A DNA stretch of 51,239 nt, taken from contig JAIFLV010000064.1 of the NCBI GenBank assembly GCA_020048895.1, positions 1 to 51,239 of the forward strand, read 5' to 3'. The position numbers were made by a program, and so were the translations under genes. Each line of letters begins with the position of its first letter. Positions within the stretch are counted from its first letter, which is position 1. This DNA comes from Rhodoferax sp. (GTDB lineage Bacteria; Pseudomonadota; Gammaproteobacteria; Burkholderiales; Burkholderiaceae_C). This document shows positions 1 through 11,091 of this stretch, piece after piece. The notes under the pieces were generated by a model. That model was not told the DNA's origin. It made no database searches and was given only the letters and a program-made list of their open reading frames with translations.

Positions 1-282
1 ATTCTTTCCAAATAGTGCGCCAAGTTTGCGGTTGAAGTCTCTCCACAATTCGTCGAGGTCCGGTGGCCCTGACTGAGCAGCCCCGCGATGCCCAGTCCGC
101 GGACCCGTATTTTGCGGCGGCGGCGCGCGGTCGCCTTCCGGTTTCGCCGGATCCTGTGCGCCCGTGTCCGGCTCCTTGTCGTCCCCCCGACCCCACCGTG
201 AATCGTTTAAATTGAACATGCGTGCGCACCAACGCGGTAAGCGCAAGCGGGACATGTCGACAACGCTATTTTGAAATTTCAT
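1..282 (-). CDS. hflK: FtsH protease modulator HflK, N-terminal part (cut by window edge)
   Basis: HflK is a membrane SPFH-family protein that, with HflC, surrounds and modulates the FtsH protease. Only the first 94 codons are here. They are hydrophilic and Gly/Pro/Asp-rich, with the family motif DLDELWRDFNRKLG shortly before the left edge; the transmembrane and SPFH domains lie outside. Three in-frame ATGs exist, at 282, 255 and 219. I chose 282 because an AAGAG ribosome site precedes it by about 7 nt, while the other two have none. The 219 start would give the commonly seen beginning MFNLND. The gene lies 34 nt downstream of hflX, as usual in betaproteobacteria. Confidence 0.85.
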   Translation of the reverse strand, partial: MKFQNSVVDMSRLRLPRWCARMFNLNDSRWGRGDDKEPDTGAQDPAKPEGDRAPPPQNTGPRTGHRGAAQSGPPDLDELWRDFNRKLGALFGKN

Positions 283-316
283 TTATCAACTCTTGAACAT
301 CGAAACCCGATTGTGC

Positions 317-1492
317 CTAATCCTCGATGGCATTTGCGAACCCCGGGTTTTCAGCCGGAATCTGCACACCGTGGGTCTGCGCCAGCACGATGCACGCCAA
401 TTGCGCCCGAAGAGCCGAAATGCCTTCAAGGGTCTGAGCGCTTACAAACAGTCTTGGCGTCTGCACGCCATCAATTTCATACTGGTCCTGCACCCGAAGG
501 GGTTGCACTTCCGGCGCCAATGCATCGATCTTGTTAAACACCAGAAGTTGGGCAATTTCATGGGCACCAATTTCGGTCAGCACTTTTTGCACTTCCCCGA
601 TCTGCTCGGTATAGGATGGATTGGACGCATCAACCACGTGTAACAGCAAATCGGCATCCACAGCCTCCTGCAAAGTGGCCTGAAATGCGTCCACAAGACC
701 GTGCGGCAAGTCGCGTATGAAGCCCACCGTGTCCGATAGCGACACTGTCCGGCCCGCCTCGCCAAGGTAGAGCTGACGCGTGGTTGTATCCAGTGTGGCG
801 AAGAGTTGGTCTGCCGCATAGGCACGTGCTTTGACCAGAGCGTTAAACAGCGTCGACTTGCCCGCGTTGGTATACCCAATAATGGAAATGTTGAAGGTGT
901 CGCGCCGCTCACGCTGTCGTCGCTGGGTCTGGCGCTGCCGTTTGACTTTGCCCAAGCGCTCTTTCGTACGCTTGATGTTTTCACCGATCATCCGGCGATC
1001 AAGTTCAATCTGCGTCTCACCCGGGCCACCACGGTTACCGATGCCCCCACGCTGACGCTCGAGGTGCGACCAACGCCGCACCAGGCGGGTACTGAGATAT
1101 TGCAAGCGCGCCAACTCCACCTGCAGTTTGCCCTCATGGCTGCGCGCGCGTTGCGCAAAAATTTCCAGTATCAGGAATGTTCGGTCATTGACAGGAAGTT
1201 CGAGGTGCCGTTCAAGATTGCGCTGCTGGCCAGGGCTCAGGCTCTGGTCAAATAGCACCTCCTGAGCACCCAACTGGCTCGCCAGAAGCTTGATTTCATC
1301 AGCCTTGCCACTTCCAATGAAGAGTGCCGGGTCCGGCGCGCGTCGTTTGCAGGTCACGCGACTGACCGGCTGCATGCCGGCAGTCTGGGCCAACAGGCCC
1401 AACTCTTCGAGTTCCTGATCAAAATTGGGCTCGCCAAAATCGACCCCCACCAGCAGTGTTGGGACGAAATTGGAGTTTGGAGAGGTTGTCAA
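317..1492 (-). CDS. hflX: GTPase HflX
   Basis: HflX is a translation-associated GTPase that binds the 50S subunit and splits stalled ribosomes under stress. The 391-residue protein shows the HflX signature GGIGNRGGPGETQIE at about 149-163, Walker A GYTNAGKS at 206-213, switch motif DTVGFIRDLP, and NKID for guanine recognition. The N-terminal HflX domain contains the GSGKADE segment. It lies between hfq and hflK in the conserved hfq-hflX-hflK-hflC order and is probably co-transcribed with them. Confidence 0.95.
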   Translation of the reverse strand: MTTSPNSNFVPTLLVGVDFGEPNFDQELEELGLLAQTAGMQPVSRVTCKRRAPDPALFIGSGKADEIKLLASQLGAQEVLFDQSLSPGQQRNLERHLELPVNDRTFLILEIFAQRARSHEGKLQVELARLQYLSTRLVRRWSHLERQRGGIGNRGGPGETQIELDRRMIGENIKRTKERLGKVKRQRQTQRRQRERRDTFNISIIGYTNAGKSTLFNALVKARAYAADQLFATLDTTTRQLYLGEAGRTVSLSDTVGFIRDLPHGLVDAFQATLQEAVDADLLLHVVDASNPSYTEQIGEVQKVLTEIGAHEIAQLLVFNKIDALAPEVQPLRVQDQYEIDGVQTPRLFVSAQTLEGISALRAQLACIVLAQTHGVQIPAENPGFANAIED

Positions 1493-1544
1493 TTCGAAAG
1501 GACGTCCGCAATCCCCGCACCACCAGCGGGGACGCTCAGCATGC

Positions 1545-1793
1545 TCACGCTGCCGGCGGTTGATCGCTGTCAGCGGGCGTCAAATTCACTGCACGTCCTG
1601 GGACAATGGTTGAAATTGCGTGCTTGTAGACCATTTGTGTGACCGTATTACGCAACAACACAACGTACTGGTCGAAAGATTCGACCTGTCCTTGAAGCTT
1701 GATGCCGTTCACGAGGTAGATGGATACCGGGACATGTTCTCTGCGCAGTGCGTTGAGAAAAGGATCCTGCAGTAATTGACCTTTATTGCTCAC
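1545..1793 (-). CDS. hfq: RNA chaperone Hfq
   Basis: Hfq is a hexameric Sm-like protein that helps small RNAs pair with mRNAs. The 82-residue product has Sm1 ([20 protein letters not shown]) and Sm2 ([10 protein letters not shown]) motifs and a short C-terminal tail, normal for betaproteobacteria. The start is GTG at 1793, preceded by GGAG with 6 nt spacing. It gives the usual beginning [18 protein letters not shown] longer reading from an upstream ATG would add 16 atypical residues and is rejected. Confidence 0.95.
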   Translation of the reverse strand: MSNKGQLLQDPFLNALRREHVPVSIYLVNGIKLQGQVESFDQYVVLLRNTVTQMVYKHAISTIVPGRAVNLTPADSDQPPAA

Positions 1794-1835
1794 GATATTC
1801 TCCGTGTTCAGAAAATTGAATGGACGCTGACGATA

Positions 1836-1849
1836 CCACATGAATGTGG
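1836..1849 (-). promoter_or_regulatory. Perfect 14-nt inverted repeat in the hfq leader
   Basis: CCACAT-GA-ATGTGG lies 43 nt upstream of the hfq GTG. On the transcribed strand a TTGAAT box lies just upstream of it, with a weak TATCGT about 19 nt further on, so the palindrome could sit inside an hfq-specific promoter. The promoter is weak on sequence alone. The 134-nt der-hfq gap contains no gene. Confidence 0.3.
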
Positions 1850-1927
1850 TCCCGATTCAAGCGATGCTGGGTAACCGTCGCAAAGAAATGGTGGAAATGC
1901 GCAAATTTGGATGCAGACACCCAAGGT

Positions 1928-3268
1928 TCATTCGTCTTCCCTGTTGGCGTAGGGGTTTTGCGAGGTCTTCATCTCGATACGAAGCGGTGTTCCCACCAGA
2001 TCAAATTCCTTGCGAAAACGCCCTTCAAGAAAACGCTTGTAAGCCTCCGTGACATGCTCCAGAGAGTTACCGTGAATCACAACAATAGGTGGATTCATGC
2101 CGCCTTGGTGAGCATAGCGGAGCTTGGGTCGGTACATACCGGACTTTTTCGGTGTCTGAAACTGCACTGCTTCAAGCAACAAACGTGTCAGCACCGGCGT
2201 CGACATCTTGCAATTGGCGGCCCGGTGCGCTTGCGCAATGGAGTCCCAAAGGGGTCCAAGCCCTTGACGCTTTTGCGCTGATATCAGGTGCAAGGCGGCA
2301 AATTTCAAGAATCCCAAGCGTGTCTCCAGAGACCGCTTTACGAGTTCCCGTTGGTACTCGTCAACGGCATCCCACTTGTTGACTGCGATGACCACGGCGC
2401 GCCCAGATTCCAGAATGTAACCCGCGATGTGGGCATCCTGGTCGGTCACGCCTTGGATCGCGTCAATCAGCAGCAGCACCACGCTGGCTGACTCAATGGC
2501 CTGCAATGTCTTGACCACGGAAAACTTCTCGATGGCCTCGAAAACACGACCCTTGCGGCGAAGACCAGCTGTGTCCACCAACTCAAATTTCTGGCCATTG
2601 CGTTCGAACGGCACCGAAATAGCATCCCGCGTGGTACCCGGAAGATCAAAAGCCACCAGGCGCTCTTCGCCCAGCCAGGTGTTGATCAAGGTGGACTTGC
2701 CCACGTTGGGACGCCCCGCCACCGCAAGCTTGATGACTCCCGGGTCCTCTACCGCATCAACCACATCGTCATCGAGAGCAGGCGGATCCAACGCCAGTTC
2801 TACCAATGCACGGATACCCTGACCGTGCGCAGCAGAAATTGGAACGACTTCGCCCAGGCCCAGTTCAAAGAACTCGCCCAGTTGGATACCCTCCGTCATT
2901 CCCTCGGATTTGTTGGCAACCAGAACGCAAGGTTTACCGAGCTTACGCAAGTACCTGGCTATGTCGTGGTCCTGTGCGGAAAGCCCTGCACGCGCGTCGA
3001 CCACAAAGAAAACAACGTCCGCCTCAGTCACGGCCTGGCGTGTTTGCTTGGCCATTTCCATGTAGATGCCACAGACCGCGTCGGGCTCGAAACCCCCGGT
3101 GTCAATCACTATGAATTCGTGGCTTCCCTGCCTGCCGGTGCCGTAATGACGATCACGCGTCAGTCCTGCAAAGTCAGCAACAATTGCATCCCGGGACTTC
3201 GTCAACCGATTGAACAGCGTCGATTTGCCCACATTGGGTCGACCCACCAGCGCAATAACGGGTTTCAT
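1928..3268 (-). CDS. der: Ribosome biogenesis GTPase Der (EngA)
   Basis: Der is a double-GTPase needed for maturation of the 50S subunit. The 446-residue protein has two P-loops, [14 protein letters not shown] near residue 8 and [14 protein letters not shown] near 187, each followed by DTGG/DTAG, and NKSE and NKWD motifs. A KH-like C-terminal domain ends in a charged tail. It lies 20 nt downstream of bamB on the same strand, the usual betaproteobacterial arrangement. Confidence 0.97.
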   Translation of the reverse strand: MKPVIALVGRPNVGKSTLFNRLTKSRDAIVADFAGLTRDRHYGTGRQGSHEFIVIDTGGFEPDAVCGIYMEMAKQTRQAVTEADVVFFVVDARAGLSAQDHDIARYLRKLGKPCVLVANKSEGMTEGIQLGEFFELGLGEVVPISAAHGQGIRALVELALDPPALDDDVVDAVEDPGVIKLAVAGRPNVGKSTLINTWLGEERLVAFDLPGTTRDAISVPFERNGQKFELVDTAGLRRKGRVFEAIEKFSVVKTLQAIESASVVLLLIDAIQGVTDQDAHIAGYILESGRAVVIAVNKWDAVDEYQRELVKRSLETRLGFLKFAALHLISAQKRQGLGPLWDSIAQAHRAANCKMSTPVLTRLLLEAVQFQTPKKSGMYRPKLRYAHQGGMNPPIVVIHGNSLEHVTEAYKRFLEGRFRKEFDLVGTPLRIEMKTSQNPYANREDE

Positions 3269-3288
3269 GGTGGGCAGGTAGTTTCGCG

Positions 3289-4428
3289 CTACTCGGGCCG
3301 CAAGCCATAAATGGAGCCGCGCTGGGTAACGACAACCAATGTGGGGCCAACCACGACCGGGGCGACCACCAGCGGCGAACCATCGGTGTTGATGCGATTC
3401 AGCAGGGATCCGTCCTTGCGCGACATAAAGTGAACAATACCTGCCTCATCCCCGATGACCAATGCGCGACCGACCAGCAACGGCGTCGTCAGCGACCGGA
3501 ATCGCAAACGCTCGGACGACCACAGACGCTCCCCGTCCGCACGCCGCCACGCCAGCACCTTGCCATCACTCTCGGTACCAAAAATTTCGGTGCTGTCACC
3601 CGAGAGTCCGGTGGCACCATAGGCTACCTTACTCCAGAGCAGACTGCCCTTTACCCCATCGACACAGCCAACCGACGACTGGAATGCGCGAACACACACC
3701 TGGCTGCTGTCCCGGGCAACACCCGAAACCAGATCCACCAGACGCTCGACATCGTTGGTTGCACGGCTGGTACCAACCGCGACATCCCAGCGCGAATTGC
3801 CGTTTTGTGGGTTCATCCCCACCAAACGCCCTCCCAAACCGGCTACCAGCGTATCACCGACGGCCATAAGGACGCCAGACTGCCCAAGCACCAGGGGGTC
3901 GCCTGCGCGTTGCTGCTGCCACAATCTGCGACCCGATGCAGCATCAAACGCAGAAACCGATCGGTCAACGGACAATACAAAGACGCGGGCACCAGCGACC
4001 AGGGGTGCGGTCAACGTCAGAGCTTGCAACTTTTGCCGCCATATTTCACGCCCGGCGTCCATGGCAATCACTTCATTGGCACGACTCACCACGGCGGCAT
4101 AGCGGCCATCACTGCCAACACCCGCAGACAATTTGGCACCTAAAGCCACGCGCCAGACATCACCACCTGTACGGGCATCGATTTCAGCAACAACCCCATC
4201 GGAGCCTGCAACAAATACCGAATTGCCGACGATTCGAATCTCCATCGGATACTGCACAGCGCCTATGGACGCGTTCCAGACCGTCCGGACACCCATCGTT
4301 GCGGGGTTTGGACCCAAATCGACCGGCTTGGCCTTCTCGGGACCTGAGCAGGCCGACAAAACACCAGCCAGTGCCACCAATGCGGCCGCGCGCAGCGAAC
4401 GTCTAACACCCAATGCAAATTGCTTCAC
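3289..4428 (-). CDS. bamB: Outer membrane assembly lipoprotein BamB
   Basis: BamB is an outer-membrane lipoprotein of the BAM complex and binds BamA. The 379-residue precursor begins with a lipoprotein signal peptide whose lipobox LSAC gives the modified Cys27. The rest is a PQQ-type beta-propeller with repeated blades such as [26 protein letters not shown] and [12 protein letters not shown]. The start overlaps the end of the upstream yfgM-like gene by 4 nt (ATGA), implying translational coupling. Another BAM lipoprotein gene, bamD, lies elsewhere in this window. Confidence 0.93.
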   Translation of the reverse strand: MKQFALGVRRSLRAAALVALAGVLSACSGPEKAKPVDLGPNPATMGVRTVWNASIGAVQYPMEIRIVGNSVFVAGSDGVVAEIDARTGGDVWRVALGAKLSAGVGSDGRYAAVVSRANEVIAMDAGREIWRQKLQALTLTAPLVAGARVFVLSVDRSVSAFDAASGRRLWQQQRAGDPLVLGQSGVLMAVGDTLVAGLGGRLVGMNPQNGNSRWDVAVGTSRATNDVERLVDLVSGVARDSSQVCVRAFQSSVGCVDGVKGSLLWSKVAYGATGLSGDSTEIFGTESDGKVLAWRRADGERLWSSERLRFRSLTTPLLVGRALVIGDEAGIVHFMSRKDGSLLNRINTDGSPLVVAPVVVGPTLVVVTQRGSIYGLRPE

Positions 4429-5114
4429 TTCGTCCCTTCCGCAGTAGCTTCACCAGCAGCAGGGCCACCCGCTTCAACAGTCACACCCAGCGCGCCAAGC
4501 TTGACTTCCACCAAACGCCGGTATTCCGTGCGTTCGTCAAACGCTTTGTAGGCCTTCAGGTACTGTGCTTTTGCTTCCTGCTTTTTGTCTTGCAAAACAT
4601 AAATATCGCCTCTGCGATCAGCAACCAGGGCGAGAAATTCATCGGTGATGCCACTGTCGAGCACTTTGAGCGCTTCGTCCAACGCTTTGGTTTCGATAAG
4701 AATCGACGACAAGCGCAGTTTAGCGATCGATGCCAGGCCCTTATCGGCAGATTTCTCAGCGAGCCAGGTCAGGGTTGATCTTGACACATCCACCTTGCCC
4801 GCCTCCCAAGCGGCCTTTGCCAATAGCAGCCCAGCGTGCTGTGTGTACACCGTGGAGGCAAAGCGGTCTTTCATCTCAGAAAACGCACGCTCGGACTTCT
4901 CAAGGTCGCCTGATCGGACCACCCGCTCTATTTCATCGTACAGCGCAGCCGCCTGCGCAGCCTGGTTACGCTGCCAATACTGATAACCGTTCCATGCCGC
5001 CACAGACCCCAGCACAGCGATGAGCAACCAGGTTATCGCATTGCCGTACTGGTTCCAAAAGTGCTTGAGTTGGTCAAGTTGTTCTTGTTCTTCAAGATCG
5101 AGTTGATTTGCCAT
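4425..5114 (-). CDS. YfgM-family TPR membrane protein
   Basis: This resembles YfgM, an inner-membrane protein associated with SecYEG and periplasmic chaperones in E. coli. The 229-residue protein has a short cytoplasmic N-terminus (MANQLDLEEQEQLDQLK), one transmembrane helix at about 25-45, and a helical periplasmic TPR-like domain. A GGCGGA ribosome site precedes the ATG. It sits between hisS and bamB, the conserved position of yfgM. The symbol is left blank because function in this lineage is inferred from E. coli. Confidence 0.88.
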   Translation of the reverse strand: MANQLDLEEQEQLDQLKHFWNQYGNAITWLLIAVLGSVAAWNGYQYWQRNQAAQAAALYDEIERVVRSGDLEKSERAFSEMKDRFASTVYTQHAGLLLAKAAWEAGKVDVSRSTLTWLAEKSADKGLASIAKLRLSSILIETKALDEALKVLDSGITDEFLALVADRRGDIYVLQDKKQEAKAQYLKAYKAFDERTEYRRLVEVKLGALGVTVEAGGPAAGEATAEGTK

Positions 5115-5126
5115 TTTTCCGCCAAG

Positions 5127-6440
5127 TTAAGTATGGGATTGTAGGGTTGAAGCCCATGCACCGATATCACTCACGCGCCGACAACATTGCTCCCCGCTGC
5201 CATCGCGCAACGTCTTCACAATAATCTCTCCGCGCTCCAGTTCCTGCGCGCCAAATACAAGGGCGTAACGCGCACCGCTGATGTCAGCTTTCTTGAACTG
5301 CGATTTCATGCTGTCCATCGCCCCTGTGGTACTGGCGTGCATCTGTACGCTCACGCCAACACTTCGCAATATTTGCAGGCAGCGCATGGCCACAGGCACC
5401 GCTTCAGCAAAAGGAACAATTGCGTAGGCATCGGGAGTGGGCGTGGAGCCCCGACGACCTTGCTCCTTGAGCAGTTCGAGAACGCGCTCCATGCCCATAC
5501 CCCATCCAACGGCTGGGGTAGGCTTACCGCCCAGCAATTCAAAGAGTCCGTCGTACCGGCCGCCGCCACACAAGGTGCCTTGGGCACCAAGCTCATCGGT
5601 CACAAACTCGAAAACGGTATGGCTGTAGTAGTCCAAACCGCGAACCAGTCGGGGGTTGACATTCCAAGCGACGCCACACGAACTCAACAGGGCCTTGACG
5701 CTATCAAAGTGCTTGAGTGAGTGCTCCCCAAGAAACGCAAGCAATTGGGGCGCTTGCGCCACCAAATCCTGCATGGATGGGTTCTTGGTATCCAGAATTC
5801 GCAGCGGATTGGCAAGCATTCGGCGCTTGGCATCTGCATCCAATAGTTCCACGTTTTTTTCGAAGTAACTGATCAATGCGGCACGGTGGGCGTGCCGCTC
5901 CGCAGCAACACCCAGGCTATTGATCTCGACGCGCACGTTTTGCAAGCCCAGTTCAGAAAATAACTGATGAGCCAACAGCATCAGTTCGACGTCGACCTCT
6001 GGCCCTGCGAACCCCAGTGCCTCAGCTCCGAGTTGGTAGAACTGGCGGTACCGACCGCGCTGCGGCCTTTCATGCCGGAACATGGGGCCCATGTAGTACA
6101 GACGCTTGCCACCGTCATAGGTGAGGTTGTGTTCGATTGCAGCTCTCACGACGCCAGGTGTATTCTCCGGGCGCAATGTCAGCGCTTCTCCATTGAGCTT
6201 GTCTTCAAAGGAATACATCTCCTTCTCGACAATGTCGGTGGTCTCGCCGGTTCCACGAACAAACAGCGAAGTTGGCTCCACGATGGGTGTTCGCACATTG
6301 CGGTAGGCAAACCGCGCCATGAGGTCACGTACCCGATGCTCGAGCGCCTCCCAGTGCGCCGACTCCGGTGGAGCAATGTCGTTCATGCCTTTCACGGCCA
6401 ACAGTTTGTCTGCCTTGCGGCTAGCCACTTTTTCTACCAT
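5127..6440 (-). CDS. hisS: Histidyl-tRNA synthetase
   Basis: This class II aminoacyl-tRNA synthetase charges tRNA-His. The protein is 437 residues from the ATG at 6440. Visible motifs are motif 2 ([18 protein letters not shown]), the histidine-binding signature [13 protein letters not shown], and a C-terminal anticodon-binding domain from roughly residue 330. An in-frame TTG at 6452 is less likely, because the ATG has a GAGAG ribosome site about 7 nt upstream. The gene starts 8 nt after the ispG stop codon. Confidence 0.96.
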   Translation of the reverse strand: MVEKVASRKADKLLAVKGMNDIAPPESAHWEALEHRVRDLMARFAYRNVRTPIVEPTSLFVRGTGETTDIVEKEMYSFEDKLNGEALTLRPENTPGVVRAAIEHNLTYDGGKRLYYMGPMFRHERPQRGRYRQFYQLGAEALGFAGPEVDVELMLLAHQLFSELGLQNVRVEINSLGVAAERHAHRAALISYFEKNVELLDADAKRRMLANPLRILDTKNPSMQDLVAQAPQLLAFLGEHSLKHFDSVKALLSSCGVAWNVNPRLVRGLDYYSHTVFEFVTDELGAQGTLCGGGRYDGLFELLGGKPTPAVGWGMGMERVLELLKEQGRRGSTPTPDAYAIVPFAEAVPVAMRCLQILRSVGVSVQMHASTTGAMDSMKSQFKKADISGARYALVFGAQELERGEIIVKTLRDGSGEQCCRRVSDIGAWASTLQSHT

Positions 6441-6448
6441 GCAAACTC

Positions 6449-7726
6449 TCAAGGGTTGGAGGACGGCGCAATAGCGCCAAAGCGCTGCTGAATGTAGTTT
6501 TCAACAATCACCTGAAACTCGGAGGCAATGGCATCACCCCGCAAGGTCATGCGCTTTTCTCCATCAATAAACACCGGTGCGGCAGGGGCCTCCCCGGTGC
6601 CTGGCAGGCTGATCCCAATGTCGGCGTGCTTGCTCTCACCCGGCCCATTCACGATACAACCCATCACTGCAACTTTGAGTGCTTCCACCCCGGGATACTG
6701 CTCACGCCAAACCGGCATTTTCGCGCGCAGAAAGTCATCTATCTGCTGGGTCAACTCCTGAAACGTCGTGCTTGTTGTGCGCCCACATCCAGGGCACGCT
6801 GTCACACTGGGCACAAAAGCTCTCAAACCCAATGACTGCAGCAACTCCGAAGCCACTACGACCTCTTGCGAGCGCGCCTCTCCCGGCGCTGGCGTGAGCG
6901 AGACTCGAATGGTGTCGCCAATTCCTTCCTGCAGCAATACGGCCAGCGCAGCCGCCGAGGCAACCGTGCCTTTGGCGCCCATGCCGGCCTCCGTCAGACC
7001 CAAATGCAACGGATAGGCGCACCGCCGACCCAATTCGCGATAAACGGCAATCAGATCCTGCACACCGCTCACTTTGCACGAAAGAATGATCTGGTTACGC
7101 GGTAGCCCCATCTCGGCTGCCCGCTCAGCAGATTCCAGAGCCGAGGTCACCAACGCCTCATACATGACTGGTTTGGCGTCCCATGGTTTAGTCCGACGAC
7201 TGTTTTCGTCCATGAGTGATGCCAACAACTCGGGGTCAAGGCTGCCCCAATTTACGCCAATGCGAATTGCCTTGTTCCAACGGATCGCCGCTTCCACCAT
7301 CTGTCCAAATTGACGATCGCGTTTGTCACCCTTACCCACGTTTCCCGGGTTGATGCGGTACTTGGACAACGCTTTGGCACAGTCAGGGTAGTCAGACAAC
7401 AAACGGTGACCATTAAAGTGAAAGTCCCCTATCAAAGGAGTATCAACGCCCATTCGGTCGAGCTGCTCGCGAATGTAGGGGACCGCCTGCGCGGCCTCCG
7501 GGGTGTTCACAGTAATGCGCACCAGTTCGGAGCCTGCTGCTGCCAATTCTTTTACCTGGATCGCCGTCCCGATGGCATCGACCGTATCGGTGTTGGTCAT
7601 CGACTGCACGCGTACTGGCGCATCACCGCCGACGGTGACGACCCGCCCACCCCAGGCCACATTGGCTTGTAAAGAGAAACGCCGTTGAGGCGTCGACAAC
7701 GCGATCGGATTCGATTCAGACATCAC
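6449..7726 (-). CDS. ispG: 4-hydroxy-3-methylbut-2-en-1-yl diphosphate synthase (flavodoxin)
   Basis: IspG is the [4Fe-4S] enzyme that converts MEcPP to HMBPP in the MEP isoprenoid pathway. The 425-residue protein has the TIM-barrel opening [11 protein letters not shown]. Its cluster cysteines are CPGCGRT (about 310) and [11 protein letters not shown] (about 355). Its start overlaps the rodZ-like stop by 4 nt (ATGA). A second ATG directly follows the first. Confidence 0.97.
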   Translation of the reverse strand: MMSESNPIALSTPQRRFSLQANVAWGGRVVTVGGDAPVRVQSMTNTDTVDAIGTAIQVKELAAAGSELVRITVNTPEAAQAVPYIREQLDRMGVDTPLIGDFHFNGHRLLSDYPDCAKALSKYRINPGNVGKGDKRDRQFGQMVEAAIRWNKAIRIGVNWGSLDPELLASLMDENSRRTKPWDAKPVMYEALVTSALESAERAAEMGLPRNQIILSCKVSGVQDLIAVYRELGRRCAYPLHLGLTEAGMGAKGTVASAAALAVLLQEGIGDTIRVSLTPAPGEARSQEVVVASELLQSLGLRAFVPSVTACPGCGRTTSTTFQELTQQIDDFLRAKMPVWREQYPGVEALKVAVMGCIVNGPGESKHADIGISLPGTGEAPAAPVFIDGEKRMTLRGDAIASEFQVIVENYIQQRFGAIAPSSNP

Positions 7727-8613
7727 TTCACCTCAAAGCGAGCAACATTCTCTTTAGAAACCTCTGAAAGATTCATTGGTTTCCCGCGCACATCAACCTC
7801 GGTCACGTCCACTCGCCCGATGACAACGAAAACCGGCGGCGCACCGGGAACCCCGACCGATTCGCCAGTCATTAGCGTCTTATTCAGCAGGATGACACCT
7901 TTGGCATCGGTGACCTGAATCCAGGATGCACCCTTGGCCCGAAAAGTGAGCAGCGATGGCAGATCCGTTCCGGTCGTTGCGCTGGCAGCCATTGCAGCGT
8001 TACGATCCTCGACTGGCACCGTCGGCACCGCCGAGACTACAGATGGAGCGGACTGAACAATCTCCGAGGCAGGTTTGCCGGGCTCCAGTTCCGAAATCTT
8101 GGCGCTTTCCTGCGCACGCGATATGGCAATTGACAAGTTCTCTGGCGTGCCCGAAGCGTTGTCGGACGTCTGCGACTCAGTGAAAAAAGCAACTCCCAAA
8201 GCTGAAAGCACCAAAATTGCGACGACAATGACCGCGGGTTTGGAGAAAAAATCGGTGATCGACCAATCTGACCGTTCACCACGCACGCGAAACGGTGTGT
8301 TGATGCCTCGTTCTTCGGAGTTCAATCGCGGTGCGCTACCAATTGGCAAGCGATCCAGCACGGGAGCTGCGTCGATTTTCAAGGCACGACATACGCTTGC
8401 AGCCAGCGCACGCACAAACACCGCGTCGGGCAGCAAATCAAGCCGGTCCGACTCCAGTGCTTCGAGCTTCTTGACCGGCACTTTCATGGAAACTGCCAGC
8501 GCCGCCACGTGCAAACCCGATGCCTCGCGGGCACTTCGCAGCATGGCACCAGCAGTGATTGCGTTCGGCACCGCGTCCACCCTAGAGGTTTCGGCAGTAG
8601 ACAGTTCACTCAT
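7723..8613 (-). CDS. RodZ-like helix-turn-helix membrane protein
   Basis: RodZ proteins link MreB to the cell wall machinery and set rod shape. This 296-residue protein has the expected three parts. There is an N-terminal Xre-like HTH ([18 protein letters not shown]), one transmembrane helix ([17 protein letters not shown]), and a C-terminal periplasmic DUF4115 beta domain ([16 protein letters not shown]). The ATG at 8613 has GAGGGG 7 nt upstream and overlaps the end of the pilF-like gene by 8 nt. A longer reading to 8658 lacks such support. Confidence 0.85.
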   Translation of the reverse strand: MSELSTAETSRVDAVPNAITAGAMLRSAREASGLHVAALAVSMKVPVKKLEALESDRLDLLPDAVFVRALAASVCRALKIDAAPVLDRLPIGSAPRLNSEERGINTPFRVRGERSDWSITDFFSKPAVIVVAILVLSALGVAFFTESQTSDNASGTPENLSIAISRAQESAKISELEPGKPASEIVQSAPSVVSAVPTVPVEDRNAAMAASATTGTDLPSLLTFRAKGASWIQVTDAKGVILLNKTLMTGESVGVPGAPPVFVVIGRVDVTEVDVRGKPMNLSEVSKENVARFEVK

Positions 8614-9433
8614 CGAAAGCCCCTCGATCAAGCGCCGCTGCCTCACGCGACTGGGCAAACCGCTTTTTCAATTGCAGGGCCAACTGATTGGAAGCCTCAT
8701 TGCTGTTGAGGCGGCGCTCCACCTTGATACCCAGCCAGAGCGACTCGGCGTTGGCTAAATCGCTATTGTTGATGCGTCGTACATAAAACTGCGAGCGAAC
8801 ATATTCGCCACGTTGGAAAAAGAGCTGGGCAAGGTTGTACCCGGTAATCGGATTGCCTGCATCGAGTTCATATGAACGCAGCAAACTGGTCTCAGCGCTG
8901 GCCTTTTGGCCGTCCTTCAGTTGGCACAACCCGAGCGTCATCCAGGTTTTCGCTCGGTCGCCGTAGGCAGGATTAGCCAATGCAGCCATAAACATCTTCT
9001 CTGCTTCGGGCATCCTGCCATGCTGGCACAGCAGCCACCCATAGTTATGCTGGACATTCGCAGCCTTGGAATTGATACCCAATGCCCGTCGAAAGCTTTC
9101 TTCTGCAAGCGCCAGATCGTTGAGGCGCATATAGATCAGACCCCTCAGGTTATAGGCCTCGTAATAGCTCGGATCGGCGTTGATCGATTGCTTGAGTTCA
9201 TCCAATGCGATGGTGGTCTGGCCTTTGTCGAAATACCCAACCGCCAGTTCCAGCCGAATGCGCGCGCGCTTGCTGGACTCGGTTTCATCGGAATCGGTAA
9301 TCATGTCGCCACGCGAGTTACCAGCGCTGGATCCCGCAGCACAGCCGCCAAGCGCCCCCAGGGCAATCAGCACCAGACAACCTGACAGCCAGCAGGATCC
9401 GATCTTCATATAAAAACCCAGATTTCTAACCAT
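8606..9433 (-). CDS. pilF: PilF/PilW-type TPR lipoprotein (type IV pilus biogenesis)
   Basis: PilF is an outer-membrane lipoprotein pilotin for the PilQ secretin of type IV pili. The 275-residue precursor has a signal peptide ending in lipobox LGGC (Cys31), followed by about five tetratricopeptide repeats, for example [20 protein letters not shown]. The ATG at 9433 has a strong GGAGGA site and overlaps the rlmN end by 8 nt; the inner ATG at 9409 has none. The gene occupies the conserved rlmN-pilF-rodZ-ispG slot. Confidence 0.87.
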   Translation of the reverse strand: MVRNLGFYMKIGSCWLSGCLVLIALGALGGCAAGSSAGNSRGDMITDSDETESSKRARIRLELAVGYFDKGQTTIALDELKQSINADPSYYEAYNLRGLIYMRLNDLALAEESFRRALGINSKAANVQHNYGWLLCQHGRMPEAEKMFMAALANPAYGDRAKTWMTLGLCQLKDGQKASAETSLLRSYELDAGNPITGYNLAQLFFQRGEYVRSQFYVRRINNSDLANAESLWLGIKVERRLNSNEASNQLALQLKKRFAQSREAAALDRGAFDE

Positions 9434-10586
9434 GAACAGAGTCCTCCGTGACCATCCGATCGAATTCCAGCACGGGATTGAGCTTAATGGTTCGCCGTCG
9501 GAGCATTCGCTTCTGCACGTCCGTAATGTCCTGCACATCACCAGCCAACTGGCCGCATGCCGCATCAATGTCATCACCACGGGTCTTGCGCACAGTGGTC
9601 ACGATGCCGGCGTCCGTCAGGATCTTGGCAAAGGCCGCGACTTGCCCACGTGGCGAACGCGTCAATCCTGATGCCGGAAATGGGTTGAATGGGATCAAGT
9701 TGACCTTGCACCAGTGGACTGCGTTGTCCATGCCACCAAGCAAAGAAACCAGTTCAACCGCCTGCGCACAGGAGTCATTGACTCCGTCCAGCATGCAATA
9801 TTCGAGGGTAATAAAGTCGCGCGGCGCGAAAGCCAGGTAACGCTTGCAGGCCTGTAGCAACTCACGAAGTGGATACTTCTTGTTCAGGGGCACCAAGCCA
9901 TCGCGCACCGCGTCATTGGGCGCATGCAGGGACACCGCAAGTGCCACCGGACAGTCGTGCCCGAGCGCGTCGATCATGGGAACAACACCCGAAGTTGAAA
10001 CCGTCACGCGACGCCTAGACAGCCCATAGGCATGATCATCCAGCATTATTCTCAGTGCCCGCACCAATGGCTCGTAATTGAGCAACGGCTCACCCATTCC
10101 CATCATGACCACATTGGAAATCACGCGTTCTTCCGTGCCCAGGCGCCTACGAAGAAAATGTTCGGCAAACCACAATTGCGCAATGATTTCACCAACCGTC
10201 AAATTACGACTGAATCCCTGATGGCCGGTCGAGCAGAAGCGGCAACCCACCACGCAACCCGCCTGTGACGAAATGCACAGCGTGCCACGGTCGCTTTCAG
10301 GAATATAAACAGCCTCAACCGCATCGCCTGCACCCACATCAAAAAGCCACTTGATGGTGCCATCAGTCGAGATATGCTGAGAAATAATGCCAAGGCCTCG
10401 AATCGTTGCTGTCACCGTCAGCTTCTCGCGCAAGCTCTTGGCGAGGTCACTCATCTCATCGAACTGTGAAGCACCTTTTTGATGAATCCAGCGAAACAAC
10501 TGGGTCGCGCGAAAACGCTTCTCACCCAGCCGCTCACAAAAAGCGGCCAATCCCTCAAGATCAAAATCGAGCAGGTTGGCCGTCAT
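9426..10586 (-). CDS. rlmN: Dual-specificity RNA methyltransferase RlmN
   Basis: RlmN is a radical-SAM enzyme that methylates C2 of A2503 in 23S rRNA and A37 in some tRNAs. The 386-residue protein carries the CX3CX2C cluster motif CVVGCRFC at 111-118. The catalytic cysteine is near residue 349 in [13 protein letters not shown], and there is a SAM-binding [10 protein letters not shown] segment. It starts 8 nt after the ndk stop. Confidence 0.97.
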   Translation of the reverse strand: MTANLLDFDLEGLAAFCERLGEKRFRATQLFRWIHQKGASQFDEMSDLAKSLREKLTVTATIRGLGIISQHISTDGTIKWLFDVGAGDAVEAVYIPESDRGTLCISSQAGCVVGCRFCSTGHQGFSRNLTVGEIIAQLWFAEHFLRRRLGTEERVISNVVMMGMGEPLLNYEPLVRALRIMLDDHAYGLSRRRVTVSTSGVVPMIDALGHDCPVALAVSLHAPNDAVRDGLVPLNKKYPLRELLQACKRYLAFAPRDFITLEYCMLDGVNDSCAQAVELVSLLGGMDNAVHWCKVNLIPFNPFPASGLTRSPRGQVAAFAKILTDAGIVTTVRKTRGDDIDAACGQLAGDVQDITDVQKRMLRRRTIKLNPVLEFDRMVTEDSVHG

Positions 10587-10594
10587 CGCATGCT

Positions 10595-11020
10595 CTATCG
10601 CGAGTAAACGTTCATGCCGGGAAAGAAGAATGCAACTTCTACGGCAGCCGTCTCAGGGGCATCGGAGCCGTGCACCGCGTTAGCGTCAATACTGTCTGCA
10701 AAATCGGCACGGATCGTCCCAGCCGCCGCTTTTTTGGGATCCGTAGCACCCATCAGGTCCCGATTCTTCGTTATGGCATTCTCGCCTTCAAGTGCCTGGA
10801 TCATGACAGGGCCGGAAATCATAAAGTCCACAAGATCCTTGAAGAACGGACGCGCCTTATGCACCGCGTAGAACGCCTCTGCGTCACCACGCGACAGGTG
10901 CACCATGCGAGCAGCCACAATCTTGAGGCCAGCGGCCTCAAAGCGCGCATAAATCTGACCGATTACGTTTTTTGCCACAGCGTCTGGCTTGATGATCGAG
11001 AGGGTGCGTTCAATAGTCAT
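10595..11020 (-). CDS. ndk: Nucleoside diphosphate kinase
   Basis: Ndk transfers the gamma phosphate between nucleoside triphosphates and diphosphates through a phosphohistidine. The 141-residue protein has the complete fold and the active-site segment NAVHGSD with His117. It is the first gene of the long minus-strand run down to hflK and has a recognisable promoter upstream. Confidence 0.98.
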   Translation of the reverse strand: MTIERTLSIIKPDAVAKNVIGQIYARFEAAGLKIVAARMVHLSRGDAEAFYAVHKARPFFKDLVDFMISGPVMIQALEGENAITKNRDLMGATDPKKAAAGTIRADFADSIDANAVHGSDAPETAAVEVAFFFPGMNVYSR

Positions 11021-11046
11021 GGTAATTTCCGAGTTGATGAAGTTTG

Positions 11047-11075
11047 CGTATATTGCTCTTGAGCAAAGCCGTCAA
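11047..11075 (-). promoter_or_regulatory. Sigma-70-like promoter for the ndk-to-hflK run
   Basis: On the minus strand, TTGACG (-35) and TATACG (-10) are separated by exactly 17 nt. The predicted transcription start lies about 20 nt upstream of the ndk ATG. The boxes match consensus at 5/6 and 4/6 positions. It probably serves much or all of the downstream run. Confidence 0.6.
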
Positions 11076-11091
11076 TTTTAGCATCGCAGCC